Below are positions 7,009-14,456 of a stretch of 17,392 nt of DNA, one piece after another; position 1 is the first letter of the stretch; each line of letters opens with the position of its first letter. The notes below the pieces were generated by a model, which did not search any database, was not told the DNA's origin, and saw only the letters and a list, made by a program, of their open reading frames with translations. Both the position numbers and the translations under genes were made by a program. The stretch is from Planctomycetes bacterium UBA1662 (GTDB taxonomy: Bacteria; Planctomycetota; UBA8108), in contig DCKY01000278.1 in assembly GCA_002320775.1 (NCBI GenBank), positions 1 through 17,392 on the forward strand. Direction: 5' to 3'.

Positions 7009-9861
7009 TCAGCCGCAAACGCGCGTGGGCATCTCGCACCCCAGGCCGTCTTCCGTTTCATCGACGCCGCAGTCCTCTGCTGGGTAGCCGGGGCTGGATG
7101 GCGTCGGCGGTGCCGGGGGCGCGCCGCCGGTAAACAGCCAGCTGAAAATGATGATGGCATCCGTGATCTCGATGAAGCCAGTGTCGTTGGCATCGGCTGA
7201 ATCCATGCAGGCCGGCGGCGCCCCTCCCGAGAACAGAAAGATCAACGGAATGACACCATCTGTGAGGTTGATGCTCCCATCGGAGTTAGAGTCGCCTCTT
7301 ACCAGCCGGGTTCCGGCGGGTTCCTGGCATTCCTCGAGGCCCGCGCATTGCGGGTCAAGGCAGTCCGCCAGGCCGTTTCCATCGTCATCGATGCCGTTGT
7401 CGCAGATCTCCGCCGGGGGCGGCGGAGGATTGTCGGTACCGGTTGAGATATCGCAGAGGGTCGCCTCGAATTCATCTCCTTCGCCGAGACTCTGAACGGT
7501 GGAGGCGATGCCGACATAGGCCTCGTCCTGCAGGTCAAAGGCCGTGCGGTATAGTTCTGTCCAGTTTTCCCGGTCAACAGACCAGGACCCGATGATCTCG
7601 CCGGCCTCGTATTCCAGGCGAACCCAGGCGTTGCCAACCTCGAAGTTCTCCGAGCTGTTTGTCGTTCGCACGATTCCCGCCTTCTCTTCCCGGCGAAGGA
7701 ATGAGTAGCGCAGGCCCCTGAAGCCCGTGTCGGCAAAGACGATTGCGGCGAAGCGGGAGTCGGGATCCAGGTCTTCGCGGATCATGAGGCCGATCCGCCC
7801 GCGTCCGGCCCAGGCGGCCTCCCCGATGCGGGCGATGAAGGGGCCGGAGGCGGGGAGTTGCTGGTAGGCGAAGCTGAACTGATCGCTTCTGCTGCGGATG
7901 CCAGTGCCGCCGGCGAGTACTCGCAGGCAGGCATCTCCCTCGAGCCTGGCTCCGCCCTCGATAGCCGGGAGCGGTTCGCCGATATCCAGGAGGGTCCAGG
8001 GGGCTATGCCATCAGAGCGAAAGTCGGCCTGCACGGTGTTTGCCGCTTGCCCCTGGTCACCGCTTTCATCGGTGACATCGAGGCGTATGGTGTAGGTTCC
8101 TCGACTCTGGTAGGTGTGCTCAGAGATGACGCCTTCTCCGGTACTTCCATCTCCGAAGTCCCAGGAGTAGGCGGTGATGGCGCCGTTGGGAGAGGTCGAT
8201 GCGGAAGCGTCGACGGTTACGGTCAGGGGCTCCTGCCCTTCTTCCGGATCTACCGTGAAGGCGGCCCTGGGGCCGGCCTCAACGATATCGAAATAATCGA
8301 AGTCGGCGGTGAAGCTGGCTCCGCCGCCCCAGGTTTTCATGACAAGGCCGATCGACTCGATCGGGGTGGGAGTCGTTATGGTCTGGGCGTAGGTCCAGGA
8401 CAGATCGGCGGAGCCGCGGTAGAAGAAGTGGTAGCTGTCGCACCTCTTCTCGATACGCAGTCTGACCGCCTCTCCTTGCCGGAGTCCGTCAGCCCAGCCG
8501 TGGCCGATGTTGTTGATTCCGCTGCGTTCGAGGAAGAGGTTGGTCGGCTGGCCGTTGATGGTCCTCTGCTGTCCAATATTCCAGTGAATGATGTCGGTTC
8601 CGCCGTAATACAGAACCAGGCCCGCAAGGAAGGGAGAGGTGGCGGGCGGGGCCGGGTCGGGGACAATCCTGACCCGGGTCTCAATGAGGAAGTCGAGATC
8701 GGGATCGATGGCGCGCCTGAGTTGGGGGGCTCGATCGACGCCGGTCCAGGTATCAAAGTTCTGGCCGAAATCGCCTGTGACCGGAACCTCCATGCGCCAC
8801 CAGCTGTTTCCGTCATCCTCCTCGACGATCGAGTAGGCGATGCCGGGTTGTGGCTCGTGGAATTCCCAGTCTTCGTTAAATGCGGGATCGTCGTCAAAGT
8901 CATCGTCACGGATGGAGGAGGCGGCCTCCACGTTGATCTCGAAACTGCTTGCGCTGGCCCCGCCGCCGCCGGTCGCTTCAAGTTCTATGTTCTCAATGTC
9001 GAAATTTTCGGGGGTCCACCCGGAAAGGGTGTTCTGTCCGGGGTCGTAGGTGAGTCCTTCGGGGCCATCGGTAAGGGTCAATGTTGGCCGAGGCTGCCCG
9101 GCAGGTTCTACCCGGCGGATGTACGGCATTCCGATCCAGGCTGTGTCCGGGTTTTCAATTTCACAGGGGAAATGAATTTCCGCCGGTGATTCCGGGACCT
9201 CTTCTATTGAGTAATAATCGAAATCAAAGGTTTCCTCTGTGTTCAGGTTTCCCCAGGTTTTGAATATCAGCCCGACAAAGAGGGGGGGCTCCTGGGCTGT
9301 GGCCGTGCAGGCCCGCTGCCAGGGGTCGTCGTCGCTTGCTCTCCAGGAGAAGGTGTATTCCGGGCCGGACTTTGTAGCCATCAGGGACAGTTCCTGGAGG
9401 CCCGGGTTGAAGGAGCACAGGCCGTTGCTCCCGCTTCGTTCAAGGACAAGGCCGGTTCCTCGATAGGGGCCCCAATAGAACACGTCGCGGTCTCCGAAGT
9501 AGATCATCAGCCCGGCCTGGTAGGGTTCGTTCGGGGGAGGCCAGGAAGGGTTCTCGGGGTCTCCGGAGCCCTGGAAATGCAGCCGGGTCGATATGATGAA
9601 ATCTTCAGGGAAGTCCGATCTTCGCAGTTGGGTGGCATCGTCAACGTGTACCCAGTGGTCAAGATTGACACCGGTGGGGAGCGTCATTCTCCAGAAGCCA
9701 TCTGCTGTCGATGGCAGAGGGCCGGGAACCGGTTCGTAGTACTCCCAGTCAGGGTTTGCCAGGGGGTCTTCATCGAAGTCGTCAACCTGGGCCTGGAGCG
9801 CCGCTGGAGTTGCGAAAAGAAGGAGCCAGCAGGATGCGGCTGCCCATACATATGTTTTCAT
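7009..9861 (-). CDS. Large secreted multidomain protein with ConA-like domains, PKD, MopE-like motif and dockerin-like tail
   Basis: A 950-residue exported protein. Visible parts in order: signal peptide (1-24, ending ALQAQ); a DUF1349/concanavalin-like beta-sandwich (about 27-222); an Ig-like (He_PIG-type) domain (about 228-313); a second copy of the concanavalin-like domain (about 318-530, sharing the WRM, LRR, LERSG and KTWG..FDYF landmarks with the first); a PKD domain (about 531-612, with YSWDFGDGS at 565-573); a third, more divergent concanavalin-like domain (about 613-808); a proline run; a MopE-like acidic motif EICDNGIDDDGNG (818-830); and a tail with two dockerin-like calcium loops, GDSNSDGSINLTD (856-868) and ADANDTGFIEITD (889-901), each followed by a hydrophobic helix and GGAPP. 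The beta-sandwich domains suggest carbohydrate or surface binding; no catalytic domain is visible. The tail is probably a surface-attachment or calcium-binding module. AAGGA six bases before the ATG supports the start. It reads towards fusA and ends 15 bases from it. Confidence 0.88.
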   Translation of the reverse strand: MKTYVWAAASCWLLLFATPAALQAQVDDFDEDPLANPDWEYYEPVPGPLPSTADGFWRMTLPTGVNLDHWVHVDDATQLRRSDFPEDFIISTRLHFQGSGDPENPSWPPPNEPYQAGLMIYFGDRDVFYWGPYRGTGLVLERSGSNGLCSFNPGLQELSLMATKSGPEYTFSWRASDDDPWQRACTATAQEPPLFVGLIFKTWGNLNTEETFDFDYYSIEEVPESPAEIHFPCEIENPDTAWIGMPYIRRVEPAGQPRPTLTLTDGPEGLTYDPGQNTLSGWTPENFDIENIELEATGGGGASASSFEINVEAASSIRDDDFDDDPAFNEDWEFHEPQPGIAYSIVEEDDGNSWWRMEVPVTGDFGQNFDTWTGVDRAPQLRRAIDPDLDFLIETRVRIVPDPAPPATSPFLAGLVLYYGGTDIIHWNIGQQRTINGQPTNLFLERSGINNIGHGWADGLRQGEAVRLRIEKRCDSYHFFYRGSADLSWTYAQTITTPTPIESIGLVMKTWGGGASFTADFDYFDIVEAGPRAAFTVDPEEGQEPLTVTVDASASTSPNGAITAYSWDFGDGSTGEGVISEHTYQSRGTYTIRLDVTDESGDQGQAANTVQADFRSDGIAPWTLLDIGEPLPAIEGGARLEGDACLRVLAGGTGIRSRSDQFSFAYQQLPASGPFIARIGEAAWAGRGRIGLMIREDLDPDSRFAAIVFADTGFRGLRYSFLRREEKAGIVRTTNSSENFEVGNAWVRLEYEAGEIIGSWSVDRENWTELYRTAFDLQDEAYVGIASTVQSLGEGDEFEATLCDISTGTDNPPPPPAEICDNGIDDDGNGLADCLDPQCAGLEECQEPAGTRLVRGDSNSDGSINLTDGVIPLIFLFSGGAPPACMDSADANDTGFIEITDAIIIFSWLFTGGAPPAPPTPSSPGYPAEDCGVDETEDGLGCEMPTRVCG

Positions 9862-9894
9862 GGAGAGTCCTTCTCGCTATGGGGGTACCCGGGG

Positions 9895-9915
9895 GCCTGC
9901 GACCCAGCGGCAGGC
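9895..9915 (-). repeat. Inverted repeat in the 5' leader of the secreted multidomain protein gene
   Basis: GCCTGC (9895-9900) and GCAGGC (9910-9915) form a perfect six-base stem with a nine-base loop, 33 bases before the ATG at 9861. An eight-base palindrome GGGTACCC (9883-9890) lies between it and the start codon. This could modulate translation of the leftward gene or be a protein-binding site; a chance occurrence in GC-rich DNA is quite possible. Confidence 0.25.
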
Positions 9916-9976
9916 TTGTTGGCTCCTGATGAAGCCATTTGCAGATTTACTTTACTGGATGAAATAACAATCCGAA

Positions 9977-10007
9977 ATTGTATTCCCTCTCTTGCAACTT
10001 CCTTCAA
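9977..10007 (-). promoter_or_regulatory. Possible promoter for the secreted multidomain protein gene
   Basis: On the minus strand TTGAAG (10007-10002) is followed, after a long 19-base spacer, by TACAAT (9982-9977), which matches the -10 consensus at five of six positions. It would give a leader of about 110 bases containing the inverted repeat at 9895-9915. The spacer is outside the ideal 16-18 range, so the call is weak. Confidence 0.25.
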
Positions 10008-10075
10008 AACATGGAGGCTCATTGGATTGAGATGAACCGGGTACCAAGCTGTATTGAAGATGAGAGGTTGAGTTG

Positions 10076-11005
10076 ATGAAGGTTATTGCTGTTCCATTGT
10101 GTGCTGTCATAGCGTTCTGCATCTGCTCGATGGCTTTTTGTGCAGATGAGAGCCAGGAGGCTCCCGCCAGGCGCCCCCTTATTCTTCTGACAAATGATGA
10201 CGGCATCGAATCGGCCGGAATTAAGGCGCTGATGAAAGAGCTTCCCAGGGTGGCTGATGTCATCGTGATCGCTCCGGCGACGAACAAGAGCGGAGTTTCT
10301 CAGAGCCTGACCTACCGCGGGGATATCAAGGTCTTTAAGCGTGAGGTGCCCGAAGAGCTGAAAGACATTGAACCGAAGCCCCTCGCTCTCTATGCCGTGG
10401 AGGGTACTCCCGCGACCTGTGTTCTCCTCGGCGCGGGAAATCTGTCCCAGGGCCGGAGCTTTGATATGGTGGTCAGCGGGATCAATCCCGGATCGAATAT
10501 CGGCTCGGATGGGAACCTTTCGGGAACCGTTGGCGCAGCCAGGATGGGGGCCGACATCGGGCTCGCGGGCCTGGCAGTTTCCTCGGCCTCCGGCAGCAAG
10601 CATGTCGCGCAGATCGCAGCCTCCCTGGCGAGCTTTATAAAGCAGGCGTTTTCGGCAGGCGTAGAGAAGGGAGTTCTCTTTAACGTGAACTACCCGGGAG
10701 GAGAGCCAAAGGACTGGAAGGGCGCGGTCGTAACCAGCATCGGGGCGGGGAACTACAAGATCAACTTTCGCAAGGTTGAAAGCGACGTCGACGAGCCGCC
10801 GCCGGCGGACAAGAGCCTTCTCCTCTTTCGCGCGGCTTTCGCGCGGGCGGGCGGAGAGCCTGCCGCCGGGACGGCGCGCGCGGGGATCGCTGCCGGAAAA
10901 ATATGTGTCACCCCGATCGCGAGCCTCTCGCTGCCTTCGAAGGTTTCCACGAAGAGCCTCGCGCTGACCCGGCAGAGGCTGGCGGGGCTGGCGTTTTTCA
11001 AATAG
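10076..11005 (+). CDS. surE: SurE-family 5'-nucleotidase/phosphatase with a signal peptide
   Basis: SurE proteins are metal-dependent nucleoside-5'(3')-monophosphate phosphatases, classically cytoplasmic. The core motifs are intact: LLTNDDG with the metal-binding Asp pair (residues 41-42), PATNKSGVSQSLT (the Ser metal ligand region), YAVEGTPATCVLLG, and VSGINPGSNIG followed by SGTVGAARMGA. The 309-residue protein is longer than a typical SurE (about 250). Before the core it has a hydrophobic N-terminal segment (residues 3-23, with four cysteines) that looks like a signal peptide ending near CADES, then a short linker. The C-terminal GKICVTPIASL resembles the usual GYVSVTPL end, but the preceding TD motif is not obvious. 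GAGG eight bases before the ATG at 10076 supports this start; a TTG at 10073 is also in frame. Export is an inference from the N-terminus. It converges with the sulfatase gene at a 12-base gap. Confidence 0.88.
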   Translation: MKVIAVPLCAVIAFCICSMAFCADESQEAPARRPLILLTNDDGIESAGIKALMKELPRVADVIVIAPATNKSGVSQSLTYRGDIKVFKREVPEELKDIEPKPLALYAVEGTPATCVLLGAGNLSQGRSFDMVVSGINPGSNIGSDGNLSGTVGAARMGADIGLAGLAVSSASGSKHVAQIAASLASFIKQAFSAGVEKGVLFNVNYPGGEPKDWKGAVVTSIGAGNYKINFRKVESDVDEPPPADKSLLLFRAAFARAGGEPAAGTARAGIAAGKICVTPIASLSLPSKVSTKSLALTRQRLAGLAFFK

Positions 11006-11017
11006 CCGGGAAGGAAC

Positions 11018-12532
11018 TCAGTTTTCGCCCTTTTTCTCCAGGCGTCTCTTTTTTCTTTCCTGGATGAGCCGCTTCCTCTTCGCGTCGGCTTTTGCCTTGG
11101 CGGCGGCTGTGATTTCAGCAAGGGTCGCGGAGTATTTTTTCCGGACGGGCTCGTACTCCGGGTTGACGCAGGTGTCCTTCCAGCGGAAATAGACCTGGGC
11201 CAGTCCTCCTTCGGCTTCGGGGTGTTGCCCCTTGTCATCGGTGGCGGCCATCCAGTCCGAAAGGATCTTTCGATGGGCCTGGAGGATCTTGGAGTATTCC
11301 GGGTTGGAGGCCAGGTTGTTGATCTCATGAGGATCGGCGGAGTGGTCGTAGAGCTCTTCTGCGGGTTTCTTCGGCCCCATAAACCGTGCCTGTACAGGGT
11401 TCAGCTTCCCTTCGGCGAAGAGCTTCTTCATCTCCTTGGTGTGAGGGCGTGCATCCCGGTACTGTGGCTGCATCCAGGGACGGTCGGTCAGAAAGTTTTT
11501 CAGGTAGCGAAAGCGATCCGTCCGGACGGTGCGAATGTGCTCGATCGTGTAGTCGCACCTGTCCCTTGCGGAGATGACGAAGGAGCGCGGCTTGTATTGC
11601 GGGGCAAAGACATTCCTGCCCTCCATGTGAGCGGGGATCTTGATTCCCGCCAGGGCCAGGGAGGTGACGCTGATGTCGATCCCGCTGACAAGATCTTTGC
11701 GGACCGTCCCGGCCGCAACAGGGTTTTTCTCGCCGGGCCAGTGGACGATGAGCGGGACCCGGACCCCCTCCTCGTAGACAAACTGCTTGTGGCGCAGGAG
11801 TCTCATGCCATGGTCGGTAAAAAAGAATATGACGGTGTTCTCAAAAAGACCGTCTTTTTTCAGCCGGCTGATGATCGAGGCGACCTCCTGGTCTGTCTTC
11901 AGGACGCAATCGTAGTGATGAGCAATCTCACTGCGAGTAATGCTGGTGTCGGGATAGTAGGGGGGGATGGGGACCTTCGCAGGGTCGACCGTTTTTACTG
12001 GCCGGTTCTTGCCACCCCGCAGCTGAATCTGGGCAAAGAAGGGCTGGCCGGACTTTCGCCCCCTCCAGTCGTTCTTATTTGAATAGAGGCGCTCCCTCTT
12101 GTAGACGAAGTTGTAATCATCCTTCCCCTGGTTGTAGGTGTAGTAGCCGGCCTTTCGAAAGAGCTCCGGAACCGTGAGGACGCCCTCCGGGAGGCGGATC
12201 ATGCCCAGGCTGGGGAATCGTCCCGCCGAGTTGTCGCGGGAGCTTCGATGGTTGTGGATGCCGAAGGTCGTTTGCATCGTGCCGGTGATGAGGGCTGACC
12301 GGGTGGCCGAGCAGACCCCGGCCGGCATGTAGGCACGATCAAAGCGAACTCCTTTGGCGGCCAGGGAATCTATTGCCGGGGTTTTGATGATCTTATCTCC
12401 GTAGCAACCCATCCAGTCGTTCATGTCCTCGACATAGATCCAGAGGATGTTGGGCCGGTTGGGTTCGCCGGCATCAGAGACGCCGGCCAGAGAAATAATG
12501 AACGCCGTAATGAAAATCGACAGGAGAAACAT
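11018..12532 (-). CDS. Secreted type I (formylglycine) sulfatase
   Basis: A 504-residue arylsulfatase-family hydrolase, expected to release sulfate from a sulfated ester, probably a polysaccharide. It has a signal peptide (residues 1-21, ending VSDAGE). The catalytic signature is CSATR (74-78): Cys74 is the residue converted to formylglycine, and Ala replaces the more common Pro of CxPSR, a known tolerated variant. Other active-site parts are the N-terminal metal site in NILWIYVEDMND (28-39), the C-terminal DHG (240-242) and the Lys/Glu-containing KQFVYEEGVRVP (249-260). The C-terminus beyond about 470 is a very basic helical tail (AKADAKRKRLIQERKKRR region). Substrate cannot be read from sequence. 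It needs a formylglycine-generating or anaerobic maturase enzyme, not encoded here. AAGGA-like sequence lies about seven bases before the ATG. Confidence 0.93.
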   Translation of the reverse strand: MFLLSIFITAFIISLAGVSDAGEPNRPNILWIYVEDMNDWMGCYGDKIIKTPAIDSLAAKGVRFDRAYMPAGVCSATRSALITGTMQTTFGIHNHRSSRDNSAGRFPSLGMIRLPEGVLTVPELFRKAGYYTYNQGKDDYNFVYKRERLYSNKNDWRGRKSGQPFFAQIQLRGGKNRPVKTVDPAKVPIPPYYPDTSITRSEIAHHYDCVLKTDQEVASIISRLKKDGLFENTVIFFFTDHGMRLLRHKQFVYEEGVRVPLIVHWPGEKNPVAAGTVRKDLVSGIDISVTSLALAGIKIPAHMEGRNVFAPQYKPRSFVISARDRCDYTIEHIRTVRTDRFRYLKNFLTDRPWMQPQYRDARPHTKEMKKLFAEGKLNPVQARFMGPKKPAEELYDHSADPHEINNLASNPEYSKILQAHRKILSDWMAATDDKGQHPEAEGGLAQVYFRWKDTCVNPEYEPVRKKYSATLAEITAAAKAKADAKRKRLIQERKKRRLEKKGEN

Positions 12533-12645
12533 GACTCCATCCTTTTTGAAAGATAAGTTGAGTGTTTTCAGGGGAAGAACCAGCCGTACCCTTCTGTTCG
12601 GAAGCCGCTTCGGTTCGGCTCGTGAACTTCCGCTAATAATACAAC

Positions 12646-12699
12646 AGGTCCCGTAAATGCCTTATGGAGTAATGCAGGGACCTTTCAGAAAGCTCTGAA
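12646..12699. repeat. Two adjacent inverted repeats between the sulfatase gene and fhs
   Basis: AGGTCCC (12646-12652) and GGGACCT (12677-12683) are a perfect seven-base inverted repeat separated by 24 bases. Directly after it comes TTCAGA-AAGC-TCTGAA (12684-12699), a perfect six-base dyad with a four-base loop. They end ten bases before a possible fhs -35 element (12709). They may be operator sites or RNA structure in either divergent leader; neither has a terminator-type U-run. Confidence 0.4.
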
Positions 12700-12708
12700 T
12701 GGCCGTAT

Positions 12709-12737
12709 TTGACTTTAGGGGCAGATAGGGCGAAACT
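12709..12737 (+). promoter_or_regulatory. Possible fhs promoter
   Basis: TTGACT (12709-12714) matches the -35 consensus at five of six positions. After 17 bases comes GAAACT (12732-12737), a poor -10 with three of six matches. Transcription would begin about 30 bases before the fhs start. The good -35 and spacing are offset by the weak -10; an activator at the dyad just upstream would fit, but this is speculative. Confidence 0.3.
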
Positions 12738-12773
12738 CCTCAGGCGCGTTATTTTCGTGCAAGGAAGGGCTAT

Positions 12774-14414
12774 ATGAAGACGGACATACAGATTGAAAAG
12801 GCTACACCGAAGCTGCCGATTTCTGAAGTCGCCAGCCGCTTAGGCCTGGGTGAAGATGACTATCTTCCCCATGGGAAACACATAGCCAAGCTGCCATATT
12901 CGCTTCTCAAGCAGGGCAAAAAAAAGGCCAGGGGGAAGCTTGTACTGGTAACGGCAATGAGCCCGACTCCTTCCGGCGAGGGAAAAACGACGACATCCAT
13001 CGGGCTTGCAGATGCGTTGAGCCTGATCGGGCGGAAGGCCAGTCTTGCCGTTCGCGAGCCTTCTCTCGGCCCTTATTTCGGTATCAAGGGCGGGGGGACC
13101 GGGGGTGGTAAGGCACAGATCGTACCGGCGGAGGATATCAACCTTCACTTCACCGGCGATATCGCGGCTGTGGCCAAGTCAGCCAATCTGCTCGCCGCCT
13201 TGATCGACAACCATCTTCACCATGCGAACAAGCTTGGCATTGATCAGAGGCGTATTACCTGGAAGAGAGTTGTCGACCTCAATGACCGCGCCCTGCGGGA
13301 CATCGTCATTGGGCTTGGCGGCCCCCTGCACGGGGTCCCCAGGAAGGATGGATTCTACATCGCCCCGGCCAGCGAGATTATGGCTATCCTCTGCATGGCG
13401 ACCAGCTTTCCGGATCTCAGGAACAGGATCAAGAAGATCATCTTCGGCTATACGCGTGACAGGAAGCCGCTGACTTGTGAGGACCTCGGTGTCGACGCCG
13501 CCATGTCGGTGTTGTTGAGAGACGCGATTCTGCCCAACCTCGTGCAGACTCTCGGGCACACCCCGACCTTTGTCCATGGCGGACCATTTGCAAATATCGC
13601 CCATGGGTGTTCGAGCGTAATCGCCAGCAGGCTGGGCCTGCAGATGTCGGATTTTCTCATTACCGAGGCCGGGTTCGGATCCGATCTCGGAGCTGAGAAG
13701 TTCTTCAACCTGAAGTGCAGGCTCTCGGGGTTGCGCCCTGATGTCGCGGTGATCGTGGCGACGCTCAAGGCTGTCGAATTTCACGGCGGGTACAGCTCGG
13801 GAGGAGGCTGGGATAATCTCAGCCGTCATATCGACAACGTCCGGCAGTTCGGTGTTACGCCTGTTGTGGCGATCAACCGGTTTCCGGATGATTCTCCAAG
13901 GAATCTGAATCGTCTCCGGAAGGCCTGCGAGAAGAAGCGTGTTCGTTGCGCGGTATCCGATGTCTATCGCAACGGCGGCGAGGGGGGAGTGGAGCTTGCC
14001 GAGGCAGTCAAGGCGGCCGCGGCGCGATCGGACACGAAGAAATTCAAGCTGCTCTATCCTGACAAGATGAAGCTGAGAGATAAGATCCAGACGATCGCCA
14101 GGAAGGTCTACGGCGCGCGCGGTGTGAACTACACCAAGGAGGCCTCCGGCCTGCTCGATCATTTTGAAGAGATGGGCTTCGGGAAATTACCGATCTGCAT
14201 GGCGAAGACGCCCATGTCCTTTACCGATAACCCCACCCTTGTCGGAGCGCGAAAAGACTTCGACATCACGGTGACCAGCGCAATGCTTTCCGCCGGGGCG
14301 GGTTTTGTTGTCGCGATCGCCGGGAACGTGATCCCCATGCCCGGCCTCCCGAAGGTTCCGGCCGCTCTGCGGGTGAGGATTGACGACGAAGGCAATCTCA
14401 TCGATATGGCCTGA
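12774..14414 (+). CDS. fhs: Formate-tetrahydrofolate ligase
   Basis: This cytoplasmic enzyme makes 10-formyltetrahydrofolate from formate, tetrahydrofolate and ATP, feeding purine synthesis, initiator Met-tRNA formylation and one-carbon pathways. The 546-residue length is close to the family norm (about 555). The ATP-binding loop is TPSGEGKTT (65-73). The signature region REPSLGPYFGIKGGG (94-108), then GGGKAQIVPAEDINLHFTGD (110-129), is intact. Later landmarks include THGGPFANIAHGC-like FVHGGPFANIAHGCSS, EAGFGSDLGAEKFF and the C-terminal PGLPKVPAA. The start is supported by AAGGA eight bases before the ATG. No folD, ftfL partner or other C1 gene is adjacent, so the gene appears to be transcribed alone. 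It ends 42 bases from the convergent phosphatase-like gene. Confidence 0.97.
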   Translation: MKTDIQIEKATPKLPISEVASRLGLGEDDYLPHGKHIAKLPYSLLKQGKKKARGKLVLVTAMSPTPSGEGKTTTSIGLADALSLIGRKASLAVREPSLGPYFGIKGGGTGGGKAQIVPAEDINLHFTGDIAAVAKSANLLAALIDNHLHHANKLGIDQRRITWKRVVDLNDRALRDIVIGLGGPLHGVPRKDGFYIAPASEIMAILCMATSFPDLRNRIKKIIFGYTRDRKPLTCEDLGVDAAMSVLLRDAILPNLVQTLGHTPTFVHGGPFANIAHGCSSVIASRLGLQMSDFLITEAGFGSDLGAEKFFNLKCRLSGLRPDVAVIVATLKAVEFHGGYSSGGGWDNLSRHIDNVRQFGVTPVVAINRFPDDSPRNLNRLRKACEKKRVRCAVSDVYRNGGEGGVELAEAVKAAAARSDTKKFKLLYPDKMKLRDKIQTIARKVYGARGVNYTKEASGLLDHFEEMGFGKLPICMAKTPMSFTDNPTLVGARKDFDITVTSAMLSAGAGFVVAIAGNVIPMPGLPKVPAALRVRIDDEGNLIDMA

Positions 14415-14456
14415 GCCCGAAGCCGGGGAGCAGCGAGGGAGGCAGTGGAAGGCTTC

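Noticed and set aside
7001..7010. Perfect palindrome GACCCGGGTC between fusA and the convergent gene, considered as a bidirectional terminator
   Set aside because: It has no loop and no T-run on either side, so it cannot form a normal terminator hairpin; ten-base palindromes are not rare in GC-rich DNA.
7858..9189. A 443-codon open frame on the plus strand
   Set aside because: It lies wholly antisense to the domains of the secreted 950-residue protein, is Gly/Val/Asp-rich without any recognisable domain, and has no ribosome site. It is a reading-frame shadow of GC-rich coding DNA.
11222..12082. A 286-codon open frame antisense to the sulfatase
   Set aside because: The minus strand encodes the conserved sulfatase core; the plus-strand frame shows no family features.
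13179..14162. A 327-codon open frame antisense to fhs
   Set aside because: The plus strand here encodes intact formate-tetrahydrofolate ligase motifs; the antisense translation has no recognisable motif.
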